From the NCBI GenBank assembly GCA_050485365.1, contig JBJHBH010000004.1, forward strand, positions 19,354 through 83,353: a stretch of 64,000 nt of DNA, in the 5' to 3' direction. Numbering within the stretch: position 1 is the first letter of the stretch; every line of letters starts with the position of its first letter. Made by a program: the position numbers and the translations under genes. Positions 28,207 to 36,676 of this stretch are shown here, piece by piece. The DNA is from JARFUG01 sp050485365. GTDB lineage: Bacteria > Desulfobacterota > Desulfuromonadia > Desulfuromonadales > JACZKF01. The notes under the pieces are model-generated. The model did not search any database. It saw only the letters and a list, made by a program, of their open reading frames with translations, and was not told where the DNA came from.

Positions 28207-29391
28207 ATGGAAAAGATCGGCATCGCCATCGTCGGCGTCGGCAACTGCGCCAGCTCCCTCCTGCAGGGGATCCACTATTACCGGGACCGGAGCGCCGACG
28301 ATGCGATCGGGCTGATGCACTGGGAGATCGGCGGCTATCGCCCCTTCGACATCGAGGTGCGCGCCGCCTTCGACATCGATCGAAGAAAGGTCGGTCTCGA
28401 CGCGGCCGAGGCGATCTTCGCGCCCCCAAACTGCACGAGCGTCTTTGCGCCGGATCTGCCCCGAACGGGCGTGACGGTGCAGATGGGGGCGATCCTCGAC
28501 GGCTGCTCCGATCACATGCGCGACTACCCCGAAGAGGCGCGCTTTGCGCCGTCCGAGCGCCCGCAGCCGTGCCGCGACGAGGTCGTGGCGATCCTTCGCA
28601 AATCGGGAGCCGAGGTCCTGCTCAACTACCTGCCGGTCGGCTCCGAGGAGGCCGCGCGCTTCTACGCGGAGTGCGCCCTGGAGGCCGGTGTGGCGCTGGT
28701 GAACGCCATGCCGGTCTTCATCGCCAGCGATCCGCGTTGGAGCGCGAGGTTTCGCGACAGGAGGGTGCCGCTGATCGGAGACGACATCAAGGCGCAGTTC
28801 GGCGCCACCATCACCCATCGCGTCCTGGCCGACCTCTTCCGAAAACGAGGGGTGCGGCTCGACCGCACGTACCAGCTCAACACCGGCGGCAACACCGACT
28901 TTCTCAACATGCTCAATCGCGACCGGCTCCGCTCGAAGAAGACGAGCAAGACCGAGGCGGTCCAGTCGGTCCTCGAGCATCGCATGGAAGAGGGGACGAT
29001 CCATATCGGGCCGAGCGACTACGTGCCGTGGCAAAAGGACCAGAAGGTCTGCTTCATCCGCATGGAGGGGCGCCTGTTCGCCGATATGCCGATGAATCTG
29101 GAGCTGAGGCTCAGCGTGGAGGATTCGCCCAACTCCGCCGGCGTCGTCATCGACGCGGTGCGCTGCTGCAAGGTCGCCCTCGACAGGAAAGTGGGGGGGA
29201 GTCTCGACGCCCCCTCGGCCTATTTCTGCAAACACCCCCCGATGCAGTACGGCGACGACGAAGCGTGGCGGCTCACCGAGCTCTTCATCCGGGAGGAGCC
29301 CGCCGGCGACAGGGCGCTTTGCGCCCCGGAGCAGGGGGGAGAGAGACTGCCGGTCCTCGACGCCGTGAGAGGGGCTGCCGTTTGCCGATAG
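28207..29391 (+). CDS. ino1: Inositol-3-phosphate synthase
   Basis: A 394-residue NAD-dependent synthase that converts glucose-6-phosphate to myo-inositol phosphate. The NAD-binding GVGNCASSLLQG lies near residues 10-21; DDIKAQFGATI and NTGGNTDF are the catalytic-region signatures of the archaeal/actinobacterial-type enzymes. AAGGAG precedes the ATG. The gene has its own promoter and heads a tight cluster with a glycosidase-like protein, a histidine phosphatase and a CmoB-like methyltransferase. The final 25 residues after REEPAGD look unrelated to the family core. Confidence 0.93.
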   Translation: MEKIGIAIVGVGNCASSLLQGIHYYRDRSADDAIGLMHWEIGGYRPFDIEVRAAFDIDRRKVGLDAAEAIFAPPNCTSVFAPDLPRTGVTVQMGAILDGCSDHMRDYPEEARFAPSERPQPCRDEVVAILRKSGAEVLLNYLPVGSEEAARFYAECALEAGVALVNAMPVFIASDPRWSARFRDRRVPLIGDDIKAQFGATITHRVLADLFRKRGVRLDRTYQLNTGGNTDFLNMLNRDRLRSKKTSKTEAVQSVLEHRMEEGTIHIGPSDYVPWQKDQKVCFIRMEGRLFADMPMNLELRLSVEDSPNSAGVVIDAVRCCKVALDRKVGGSLDAPSAYFCKHPPMQYGDDEAWRLTELFIREEPAGDRALCAPEQGGERLPVLDAVRGAAVCR

Positions 29392-29443
29392 CCTGGCTGG
29401 CTGTGTGCGTTTCGGCGCCGCCGCGGCCTGGGGAGAGTTTACG

Positions 29444-30400
29444 ATGATCGAAGCGATCAAGCTCTGGAACGAGCCGAACAATCTGTCGCACTGGGATTTC
29501 ACCATGGATCCCGAGTGGAAGATCTTCAGCGAAATGAGCGCCCTCGCCGCGCAGGCCGTGCGGCGCGAATGTCCCGAGCTGACCCTCGTTCTGGGGGGGA
29601 TCAGCCCTATCGACGAAGGCTTCATCCGCCTTCTTTCGAGTCACGGCCTGCTCGATCACCTCGATGCGGTGGCGGTGCACGGCTTCCCCCTCGACTGGAA
29701 CCACTGGAAGATCGACGAGTGGCCGCAGAAGATCGCCGAGATCGCCGCGGTGACGCGGCTGCCGATCTGGGTCACCGAGGTCGGCGTTTCGAGCTTCGGC
29801 GCCGAGGAGGTGCAGGTCTTCGGCCTACGGCGCACCGCCGAGCTGCTCGCCGGAAGCGCCGAGCGCATCTACTGGTACAGCCTCTTCGATCTTCCCCCGT
29901 CCTGGGAGGCGACGACCCGCCACAAGGAGAGCGAGGGGAGCGCCTATTATCGTCATTTCTACATGGGGCTCATCCGCGCCGACGGAACGCCGAAGCCCGC
30001 CCTGGAGCACTTCCCCGAGGGGATGGGGATCTGCCAGTGGTTTCACTTCAACGATCACCGCCTCGAGTCGGCCGTGGCGCACCTCAAGGCGATGGGCGTG
30101 AGGCGCCTGCGCACCGGCGTGAGCTGGGCCGACTGGCACCGCCCCGGCGCCCGGGAGTGGTTCGATCGGCAGATGCGCGCCCTGGACGACTTCGACCTGA
30201 CGCTCACGCTGTGCTTCACCCCCCCCTCCATCGGCAGGCGTTTCTGCCATACGAGCCCGCCGGTGCGCCCCGAGGAGTTCGCCTGGTTCGCCGCCGAGGT
30301 GGTGCGCCGCTACGCCCTGCCGCAAAGGGCTCGGCGCGCCCCGCAGACGTCGGCGCCCTTCGATGTCCGCGGAGAGGCCGTATGGCCGTCTTCGTACTGA
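29444..30400 (+). CDS. Glycosidase-like clan GH-A barrel protein with permuted module order
   Basis: A 318-residue protein with both clan GH-A carboxylates: E10 in LWNEPN (acid/base, strand 4) and E112 in WVTEVG (nucleophile, strand 7). Strand 8 is RIYWYSLFD (141-149), and RADGTPKPALEHF (178-190) looks like a barrel C-terminus. Residues 197-290 then look like the first three strand-helix units of such a barrel (HLKAMGVRRLRTGVSW, LTLTLCFTPPS). The order is thus strands 4-8 followed by 1-3. The substrate is unknown; beta-xylosidase-like is the nearest resemblance. ATG 29444 follows GGGAGAG. It overlaps the next gene by 19 bases. Confidence 0.75.
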   Translation: MIEAIKLWNEPNNLSHWDFTMDPEWKIFSEMSALAAQAVRRECPELTLVLGGISPIDEGFIRLLSSHGLLDHLDAVAVHGFPLDWNHWKIDEWPQKIAEIAAVTRLPIWVTEVGVSSFGAEEVQVFGLRRTAELLAGSAERIYWYSLFDLPPSWEATTRHKESEGSAYYRHFYMGLIRADGTPKPALEHFPEGMGICQWFHFNDHRLESAVAHLKAMGVRRLRTGVSWADWHRPGAREWFDRQMRALDDFDLTLTLCFTPPSIGRRFCHTSPPVRPEEFAWFAAEVVRRYALPQRARRAPQTSAPFDVRGEAVWPSSY

Positions 30401-30996
30401 TCCGCCACGGCCACACCGATGCGGTAGGGCACCGCCTCGTCGGGCGCCTCCCCGGAGTGCTGCTCAACGCGCGGGGGCACGCCGAAGCGCAGCGGCTGGC
30501 GGAGCGCCTCGGCCACTTTCCGCTGACGCACATCTTCGCGAGTCCGCTGGAGCGCACCCGCCAGAGCGCCGCCCCCCTGGCGCGTCGCCTCGGGGTGGAG
30601 GTGGCGCTGTGCGACGCGCTCAACGAAATCGACTTCGGGGAGTGGGCCGGGCGCACCTTCGAGGACCTGGACGCCGAGCCGCTGTGGCGGTGCTTCAACG
30701 CCCTGCGCAGCGCGACCCGCATCCCCGGCGGGGAGCTGATGGTCGAAGTGCAGGCACGCATGGTCGGGTGCGTCGAAGCTCTGCGCGCCCGGCATCCCGG
30801 CGGGATGATGGCGCTGGTAGGGCACGGCGATCCGCTCAAATCGCTTATCGCCCACTATACCGGACTCCCCCTCGACCACATGGCGCGCCTCGAGCTGAGC
30901 CCGGCCTCGGTGAGCCTGCTCGCCTTCGGCGAGGACGGCCCGAAGGTTCTGTGCGTGAACTCACTCGACCCCCTCACCCCGCTGTCCCCGTCGTGA
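30382..30996 (+). CDS. Histidine phosphatase family protein (phosphoglycerate mutase-like)
   Basis: A 204-residue protein with R8-H9-G-H-T, where H9 is the phosphorylated histidine, E82 as the likely proton donor, and H148 in GHGD. All catalytic residues of the branch are present. GGAGAGG lies 5 bases before ATG 30382, inside the end of the preceding gene; the longer open frame upstream is only an unstopped frame. In this cassette it could dephosphorylate an inositol or sugar phosphate; this is inference from context. Confidence 0.88.
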   Translation: MAVFVLIRHGHTDAVGHRLVGRLPGVLLNARGHAEAQRLAERLGHFPLTHIFASPLERTRQSAAPLARRLGVEVALCDALNEIDFGEWAGRTFEDLDAEPLWRCFNALRSATRIPGGELMVEVQARMVGCVEALRARHPGGMMALVGHGDPLKSLIAHYTGLPLDHMARLELSPASVSLLAFGEDGPKVLCVNSLDPLTPLSPS

Positions 30997-31012
30997 AGCG
31001 CAAGGCCGATCG

Positions 31013-31825
31013 ATGACCTCGCACACCCCCGACGATATTCGCCGCCAGATCGAAGCGCTGGGGCCCTGGTTTCACAATCTGCACCTGCCCGGCGGAGAGC
31101 AGACCGCCCCCGATCACGTTCTGGGGGATTTCCCCTCCTACAAATGGGACGAGATCGCCCCCTTTCTCCCGGACGATCTGACGGGATGGAGCGCCCTCGA
31201 CATCGGCTGCAACGCCGGGTTCTACTCCTTCGAGCTCGCCCGCCGAGGCGCCTTCGTCACCGCCCTCGACGCCAGCGAGGGGTACCTCGCCCAGGCCCGT
31301 TGGGCGGCCCAAATCTATGCGCTGCAGGACAGGATCGAGTTTGTGCGGATGCAGCTCTACGATCTGGCGCACTGCAACCGGACGTGGGACGTGGTCCTGT
31401 TCATGGGCGTCTTCTACCACCTGCGCTACCCCCTGCTCGGCCTCGATACGGTGGCGCAGAGAGTCGGGCGCCTGATGTTCTTCCAGACCCTGACGATGCC
31501 GGGGGAGGAGGTGCTGGACGATACGGCCGATCGCGGCATGTACGAGCGCCGGCGCATGTGTCACCCGGGGTGGCCGAAGATGGCCTTCATCGAGGGGTGC
31601 CTCGCCGACGACCCGACCAACTGGTGGGCGCCCAACCACGCCGGGGTGGTGGCGATGCTGCGCTCGGCCGGAATGCGCGTGAGCGCCCGCCCCGGCACAG
31701 AGCTCTACCTGTGCGAGCCCGACTCCGCCCCCCCGTGGGATCGCAACGACTGGATGCGCGCCGAGTACGAGGCGGCTTCGGGACGATCGCAAAGGCGGCG
31801 CAGCGAAGGGCCGCAGCGGTGCTGA
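31013..31825 (+). CDS. CmoB-like SAM-dependent methyltransferase (TIGR04290-like)
   Basis: A 270-residue class I methyltransferase. Motif I is LDIGCNAGFYSFELA (62-76); WFHNLHLPGG near the N-terminus and the GVFYHLRYPLLGL segment are characteristic of the CmoB-type tRNA mo5U methyltransferase superfamily. It matches my recollection of the TIGR04290 group, which sits in unassigned gene cassettes. Position 16 bases after the phosphatase places it in the ino1 operon, which argues against a tRNA substrate and for a small carbohydrate-like one. That is inference. The last 15 residues are basic and low in complexity. Confidence 0.85.
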   Translation: MTSHTPDDIRRQIEALGPWFHNLHLPGGEQTAPDHVLGDFPSYKWDEIAPFLPDDLTGWSALDIGCNAGFYSFELARRGAFVTALDASEGYLAQARWAAQIYALQDRIEFVRMQLYDLAHCNRTWDVVLFMGVFYHLRYPLLGLDTVAQRVGRLMFFQTLTMPGEEVLDDTADRGMYERRRMCHPGWPKMAFIEGCLADDPTNWWAPNHAGVVAMLRSAGMRVSARPGTELYLCEPDSAPPWDRNDWMRAEYEAASGRSQRRRSEGPQRC

Positions 31826-31934
31826 TGAAAGACCGAGGAAAAGCGGTTGCCGCCCCTCTCCCCCTGTGCTAATTTACTCCCCGATTTTCCGTCCCTTCTG
31901 AATCGTCTGCCTTCCCCTATCGATTGCTCACGGC

Positions 31935-32705
31935 ATGTCTAAGAGCGAGCGGCTCGACAAATTGCTGGTGGAGCGCGGCCTCGTCCCGTCGCGGGAGAGG
32001 GCCCGCGTGCTGATCCTCGCCGGCCACGTCCTGGTGAACGAGCGCGTCGTCGACAAGGTCGGCACCCAGGTCCCCCGCGACGGCGCGGTGCGGCTGCGCG
32101 GGGAGGACATCCCCTACGTCTCGCGCGGCGGCCTCAAGCTTGAGAAGGGGCTCGACGCCTTCGGCATCGACCCTGCGGGGCGAATCGCCATCGACGTGGG
32201 GGCCTCGACGGGGGGATTCACCGACTGTCTGCTGCAGCGCGGCGCCCGGCGCGTCTACGCCGTCGACGTCGGGTACGGCCAACTCGCCTGGAAGCTGCGC
32301 GAAGACCTCCGCGTCGTCAATCTGGAGCGCACCAACATCCGCAGCCTCGCACCCGGCGATCTCCCCGAGCGCCCCGACCTTGCCGTCATCGACGCATCCT
32401 TCATCTCTTTGGACAAGGTCCTGCCCGGCACACTGGCGCTGCTGGCGGCCGAGGCCGAGATCGTCGCCCTGATCAAGCCCCAGTTCGAGGTCGGCAGGGG
32501 AGAGGTCGGCAAGGGAGGGGTCGTTCGCGACCCCGAGAAGCATTCCTTGGTGGTGGAGAAGGTGCGGATGAGCGCCGGCGCCTTGGGGTGCGAGGTTCTC
32601 GGGGTGGTCGAGAGCCCGATCCTGGGGCCCAAGGGGAACCGGGAATTTCTCATTCATCTGCGCAAAGACCGGAGTGGCGCAGAGGAGGGCGAGGCGCCCG
32701 CATAG
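31935..32705 (+). CDS. tlyA: TlyA-family rRNA 2'-O-methyltransferase
   Basis: A 256-residue protein with an N-terminal S4 RNA-binding domain (LDKLLVERGLVPSRERA, residues 6-22 onward) and a FtsJ-like methyltransferase domain (IDVGASTGGFTDCLL; IDASFISLDKVLP; LIKPQFEVGR). TlyA methylates cytidines in 16S and 23S rRNA; in some bacteria homologues are annotated as haemolysin. The ATG is the only start near the S4 domain. A 109-base gap separates it from the inositol cassette, so it is probably independent. Confidence 0.93.
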   Translation: MSKSERLDKLLVERGLVPSRERARVLILAGHVLVNERVVDKVGTQVPRDGAVRLRGEDIPYVSRGGLKLEKGLDAFGIDPAGRIAIDVGASTGGFTDCLLQRGARRVYAVDVGYGQLAWKLREDLRVVNLERTNIRSLAPGDLPERPDLAVIDASFISLDKVLPGTLALLAAEAEIVALIKPQFEVGRGEVGKGGVVRDPEKHSLVVEKVRMSAGALGCEVLGVVESPILGPKGNREFLIHLRKDRSGAEEGEAPA

Positions 32706-32732
32706 ATGGCGTTCACTATTCACCAGCAGTGA

Positions 32733-32841
32733 AAAGGGTCTCGCGCCCCCCGCTCCGATGGCCGCATGAACCCATCCTTGGGGCTTGACTGGCGCCATCC
32801 GGGCGCCAGACACCCTCTACGCGGGCGCCCCGAGACCCTTT
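32733..32841. repeat. Inverted-repeat element 1, upstream of the YhaO/YhaN pair
   Basis: An 11-bp perfect terminal inverted repeat (AAAGGGTCTCG 32733-32743; complement 32831-32841) encloses 87 bases. Inside is a 7-bp hairpin (TGGCGCC 32790-32796 with GGCGCCA 32802-32808). The 15-mer GGCGCCAGACACCCT at 32802-32816 also occurs in element 2 at 36618. It occupies most of the 187-base gap after tlyA. Confidence 0.7.
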
Positions 32842-32892
32842 GGCGAACAGTTTAGGAATGTTTTTCAATTTTTCCGCCTGGATTTCAATGAC

Positions 32893-34023
32893 ATGATCCG
32901 CATCCTGCATACTGCCGATCTGCACCTCGGAGCTCCCTTCCCCTCGCTGGGGGAGAAAGAGGCCGAGAGGCGCGCAGACTTCCTTGCCGTCTTCGACCGC
33001 CTCGTGGCGCTGGCGATCGAGCGCCGGGTGCATCTTTTCCTTGTCGCCGGCGATCTCTTCGATCTTCCCGACCCCGATGACGCCGCCGTCGCCCGGGTGC
33101 AGGGGGGGATCCGTCGCCTCTGCGATCAGGGGATCGTCCCGGTTCTGCTGCCGGGGACCCACGACCACACCGTCTCCCCCACCTCGATCTACCGCCGCGG
33201 GACCCTTCAGGGGGCGCTGGTGCTCGATGCGCCCTCGGTCGAGGAGCCCGTGCGCGTGAGCGTCGGAGCGCAGGAGGTGTTTCTGTACGGCTTCGCCTAT
33301 CGCTCCCATTCCTCCCGGGATGCGCTGGCGCAGATGGCGCGCCGTGAGGGGGAGGGGGTGCACATCGGGGTGCTGCACGGCTCGCGCCAGGGGAGCCCCG
33401 AGTGGGAGTACCGCAAGAAGGATCTCCCCTTCACCCTCGATCAGCTCAAAGGGTGGAATCTCGACTACGTCGCCTTGGGACACTATCACGCCTTCGAGCT
33501 CCTCGAAGAGGAGGGGCGCCTCTGGGCGTGCTACCCCGGATCGCCGGAGGGGAAGCGTTTCTCGGAGTGCGGGGCGCGCTACGCCGCGCTGGTGAGCGTC
33601 GAACCCGGCCGCGCGCAGGTGGAGAAGGTGCAGGTCAACGCCCGCACGCTTCAGGAGCGCACCCTCGATCTGTCCGGATGCGAGAGCGCCGCCGTGGCCG
33701 CGCAGACGATCGCCGCCATGGGCGATCCCCATCTTCTTTTGCGACTCGCCCTCACCGGCATCGTGGAGGCTCCTCTCGATCTGGCCGCGCTGCACCGGCG
33801 CTGCTGCGAGGGGTTTTTTCACCTCGAGCTCGACGATCGCACACGGCTCTTCGACAGCGACTTCGCTCGCCGCATCGAAGACGAGGAGACGGTGCGCGGT
33901 CTCTTCGTCCGCAGGGCGCGCGCCCTGATGGCCGAGGCGCCGCCGCAGCAGCGCGACGTGGTGGAGGAGGCCTTTCGCGAGGTCCTGGTGCGGTTTCACG
34001 CCTTCGGCGGAGGCGAGCGATGA
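32893..34023 (+). CDS. YhaO/SbcD-like DNA repair exonuclease (metallophosphoesterase)
   Basis: A 376-residue calcineurin-like phosphoesterase with the metal motifs HTADLHLG (D and H, residues 5-12), AGDLFD, GTHDH in place of the common GNHD, and ALGHYHAF. It resembles the YhaO family, which pairs with a YhaN ATPase much as SbcD pairs with SbcC. ATG 32893 starts MIRILHTADLHLG; the upstream frame extends into the inverted-repeat element and is rejected. The stop overlaps the yhaN-like start as ATGA, so the two are translationally coupled. Confidence 0.9.
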   Translation: MIRILHTADLHLGAPFPSLGEKEAERRADFLAVFDRLVALAIERRVHLFLVAGDLFDLPDPDDAAVARVQGGIRRLCDQGIVPVLLPGTHDHTVSPTSIYRRGTLQGALVLDAPSVEEPVRVSVGAQEVFLYGFAYRSHSSRDALAQMARREGEGVHIGVLHGSRQGSPEWEYRKKDLPFTLDQLKGWNLDYVALGHYHAFELLEEEGRLWACYPGSPEGKRFSECGARYAALVSVEPGRAQVEKVQVNARTLQERTLDLSGCESAAVAAQTIAAMGDPHLLLRLALTGIVEAPLDLAALHRRCCEGFFHLELDDRTRLFDSDFARRIEDEETVRGLFVRRARALMAEAPPQQRDVVEEAFREVLVRFHAFGGGER

Positions 34024-36239
34024 TCGTGCGCTCGGTGGAGCTCAAGCACTTCGGCCGCTTCGGCGAGGCGACCTTCGAATTCCGGCGGGGGCTGAACCTT
34101 GTCTACGGCCCCAACGAGGCGGGCAAGTCGACGCTGATGGAGGCGATCCCCGCCGTATTGTACGGCGTGCGCGACAAGGAGCGGTTTCGCCCGTGGGGAC
34201 GGCAGGGGAGCTGCGAGGCGGCGCTCGTGCTCGAAGGGGGCGCAGGGACAGTGCGGGTGGAGCGAGACCTGCTCACCGACCGAACGACCCTCGTTGAGTG
34301 CGACGATCTCTACGAGTGTCTGTACCGCTTCGAAGGCAAAGTGGCGCCGCTGGGGCGCTCGTCGGAGCGGGCCGAGTACATGGAGCAGCTTCGCCGCCTC
34401 TTCGGCCTGGCGGAGGAGGAGATCCTTCGCGCCTCGCTCTTTTTCGGGCAGGGGAGCCTGGAGATCTCCGGCAGCAGCCTGGCCACCCGGATCAAAGCCC
34501 TTCTGTCGGGGTTCGCCGAGGTCGACTACGACAAGGTGCTCGCCTCGCTCCACGACGACCATTTCGTCATCACGCGCCTCAACCCCTGGGGTAAGGACAA
34601 GACGCGAGAGCGCGAGCTCGATGAGGTGCGAAAGCGCCTCGCCACCATCGAAGAGCGCTGGTACGCGGTGCGCACCTCGGCGCGCGAGCTCGAACAGGTG
34701 CGAAACCGCATCGCCGAGCTCGAAAAATCGATCGAAACCGATCGGGACGAGTACGCCAAGGGGGAGCGCTATCTGGCCTGGGTTCGCAGGCAGTGGCAGC
34801 TCGAGGAGAAGGAGCAGGTCCTGATCCGCGACTTCTCCCGCGTCAACCGCCAGTCCGACAAGGTGCGCGAGCTCGAGCAGGAGCGACAGGCGCTGGAGAA
34901 GGAGCTCTCCAAAACGGGGCTGCCGCTGCAGATCCCCGAAGAGCTCCCCTACATTCTGGCCGAGGCCGACGACGTGCGCACGGAGATGATCGATCTGCAG
35001 CGCCGCTCCGCCGAGCTTCGCAAGGAGATCCTCGCCCACCCCAATCCCCCCTGGCGCGCGGCGCTCGCCCTCGTCGCCGCGTTGCTGACCGCGGCCGTCT
35101 TCGCCCACGTCTTCACCGACTGGGGTCTGGCGGCGTCGGCGCTCGCCGTGCTGGCGAGCGCCGCTCTGGGCGGCCGCTATCTGCAGCGTTATTTGCGCGA
35201 GCGCGGCGAGCGGGGGAGGCTGCAGGAGAAGCTTCAGGCGCTGGAGCTGGAACGGGAGGAGGCCCAGCAGCGCCTCGGCCAGCTCGACGAGCGCTTCGAG
35301 CGCATCGGCATGTCCCCCTCGAGCGTTGAGACGGTGCGGATGCAGAAGAACCTGGCGCGCCACCGCGAGCTGCTCGAGCGGCTGCAGGAGGTCAAGGGGG
35401 CGCTGGCGGTTCTGGAGCCCTCCACCGATCTGTGCAGCGAAAAAGAGCAGCTCACCCGTGAGCTCGCCGTCCTCGATGAGCGCATGGAGCAGGAAAAGCC
35501 CCTGCGCCCCGATCTGCTCGCGCCCGAAGATCTCCCCGAGGCCGAGCGCAAGCTCGCCGATCTCGGCGAGAGCATCAAGGCGCGGCAGCAGGAGCTGGTG
35601 GAGCTCAGCCGCAACGAAGCGGTCCTGGGCGCCGAGCTTCTCGACCTGAAGCATCTGGAGGAGGAGGGGGAGCGGCTCAAGGAGCGCGAGCTCGCCCTGG
35701 ATCGGCGCCGACAGGCCCTGGCCACCGCCTACGAGTTGCTGAGCGCCGCGGTGGAGGAGTTTCGCCGCACCTACCTGGAGCGATTCGCCGCCGACATCGG
35801 CGCCTATCTGCAGGTGACGACCCGCGGCCGCTACGGCGAGGTTCGCCTGGAGGAAGATTTTTCTCTATACTTGAAAGGAAAGGGGGGGAGCTGGTATCCG
35901 GCCGAGAGCTTCAGCCGGGGGACCGTCGACGGCATCTACCTGGCGGTGCGGCTGGCCCTGACGCGGCATCTGGCCCGGGGGCGCCATCTGCCCCTGCTGC
36001 TGGACGACCCCCTGGTCAACCTCGACCGCAACCGCCTCGAGGAGACGCTCAAAGGGCTTGAGCGTCTCAGCGCCGAGCACCAGATTCTGCTCTTCACCCA
36101 CGACGAGAACCTCGCCCGAAGGGCGGCCCGCGACCGCTGGCATATCGTCTCGCTGGACGAGACGCGCGGGGCCGTCGCCGCGGCGCAGACCAGGACGAAG
36201 GAAAGGAGCGAAGATGTCGAACAGCTGTGTCTTCTGTAA
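34020..36239 (+). CDS. YhaN/SbcC-like AAA ATPase with coiled coils and a membrane hairpin
   Basis: A 739-residue SMC/Rad50-like ATPase. Walker A is YGPNEAGKST (about 35-44), the ABC-like signature is SFSRGTVDGIYLAVRLAL and Walker B is LPLLLDDPLVNLD near the C-terminus, with long coiled coils between. Near residues 345-385, at the middle of the coiled coil, two hydrophobic helices replace the zinc hook and probably fix the apex to the inner membrane; this is a known YhaN-type trait. It probably forms a complex with the preceding phosphoesterase to process DNA ends. Confidence 0.9.
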   Translation: MIVRSVELKHFGRFGEATFEFRRGLNLVYGPNEAGKSTLMEAIPAVLYGVRDKERFRPWGRQGSCEAALVLEGGAGTVRVERDLLTDRTTLVECDDLYECLYRFEGKVAPLGRSSERAEYMEQLRRLFGLAEEEILRASLFFGQGSLEISGSSLATRIKALLSGFAEVDYDKVLASLHDDHFVITRLNPWGKDKTRERELDEVRKRLATIEERWYAVRTSARELEQVRNRIAELEKSIETDRDEYAKGERYLAWVRRQWQLEEKEQVLIRDFSRVNRQSDKVRELEQERQALEKELSKTGLPLQIPEELPYILAEADDVRTEMIDLQRRSAELRKEILAHPNPPWRAALALVAALLTAAVFAHVFTDWGLAASALAVLASAALGGRYLQRYLRERGERGRLQEKLQALELEREEAQQRLGQLDERFERIGMSPSSVETVRMQKNLARHRELLERLQEVKGALAVLEPSTDLCSEKEQLTRELAVLDERMEQEKPLRPDLLAPEDLPEAERKLADLGESIKARQQELVELSRNEAVLGAELLDLKHLEEEGERLKERELALDRRRQALATAYELLSAAVEEFRRTYLERFAADIGAYLQVTTRGRYGEVRLEEDFSLYLKGKGGSWYPAESFSRGTVDGIYLAVRLALTRHLARGRHLPLLLDDPLVNLDRNRLEETLKGLERLSAEHQILLFTHDENLARRAARDRWHIVSLDETRGAVAAAQTRTKERSEDVEQLCLL

Positions 36240-36561
36240 GATCGTCGCCGGAGAGATACCGGCCAAAATCGTTTACGAGGACGATCTCGTGGTTGCGCTG
36301 GAGGATCTCAGCCCCCAGGCGCCTCACCACTATCTCATCATCCCCAGAAAGCACATCCGCACCACCCTCGATCTGACGACGGCCGACAACGCCACTGTCG
36401 GGCACATCTTCCAGACGGCCGGAAAGATCGCCCACGATCTCGGCTTCGCCGAGGACGGATTCCGTGTCGTCAACAACTGCAACGAGGGGGGAGGGCAGAC
36501 GGTGTGGCACATCCACTTCCATCTGCTCGGAGGGCGCGACCTGGGGTGGCCGCCGGGTTAG
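36214..36561 (+). CDS. HIT-family nucleotide phosphoramidase/hydrolase (HinT-like)
   Basis: A 115-residue HIT protein. N-terminal CVFCKIVAGEIPAKIVYED and the catalytic histidine triad VWHIHFHLLGG are complete. HinT enzymes hydrolyse AMP-lysine-type phosphoramidates; the physiological substrate is unknown. AAGGAG lies 6 bases before ATG 36214, inside the end of the yhaN-like gene (26-base overlap), so it is the last gene of that operon. An inverted-repeat element follows the stop. Confidence 0.94.
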   Translation: MSNSCVFCKIVAGEIPAKIVYEDDLVVALEDLSPQAPHHYLIIPRKHIRTTLDLTTADNATVGHIFQTAGKIAHDLGFAEDGFRVVNNCNEGGGQTVWHIHFHLLGGRDLGWPPG

Positions 36562-36573
36562 GGAACGAGCGGG

Positions 36574-36654
36574 TGGGATCCCAACTCCCATGCCAAGGGG
36601 CGCTTTTCGCCGTCCATGGCGCCAGACACCCTTGTCATGGGAGTTGGGATCCCA
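36574..36654. repeat. Inverted-repeat element 2, after the HIT gene
   Basis: A perfect 19-bp inverted repeat: TGGGATCCCAACTCCCATG at 36574-36592 and its complement at 36636-36654. The 43-base interior contains GGCGCCAGACACCCT (36618-36632), shared with element 1. It lies between convergent genes and may terminate both, although no T-run follows. It could belong to a REP or MITE-type family. Confidence 0.85.
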
Positions 36655-36676
36655 GTGAACCGTTACTGGGTGAGAG

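Noticed and set aside
29515..30381. A long N-terminal extension of the histidine phosphatase frame, resembling a fusion
   Set aside because: The extension is out of frame with the glycosidase-like gene and arginine/proline-rich; the phosphatase has its own ATG and ribosome-binding site at 30382.
32706..32892. Upstream extension of the YhaO-like reading frame to 32785
   Set aside because: It translates part of the inverted-repeat element, and the metallophosphoesterase fold begins directly at MIRILHTADLHLG.
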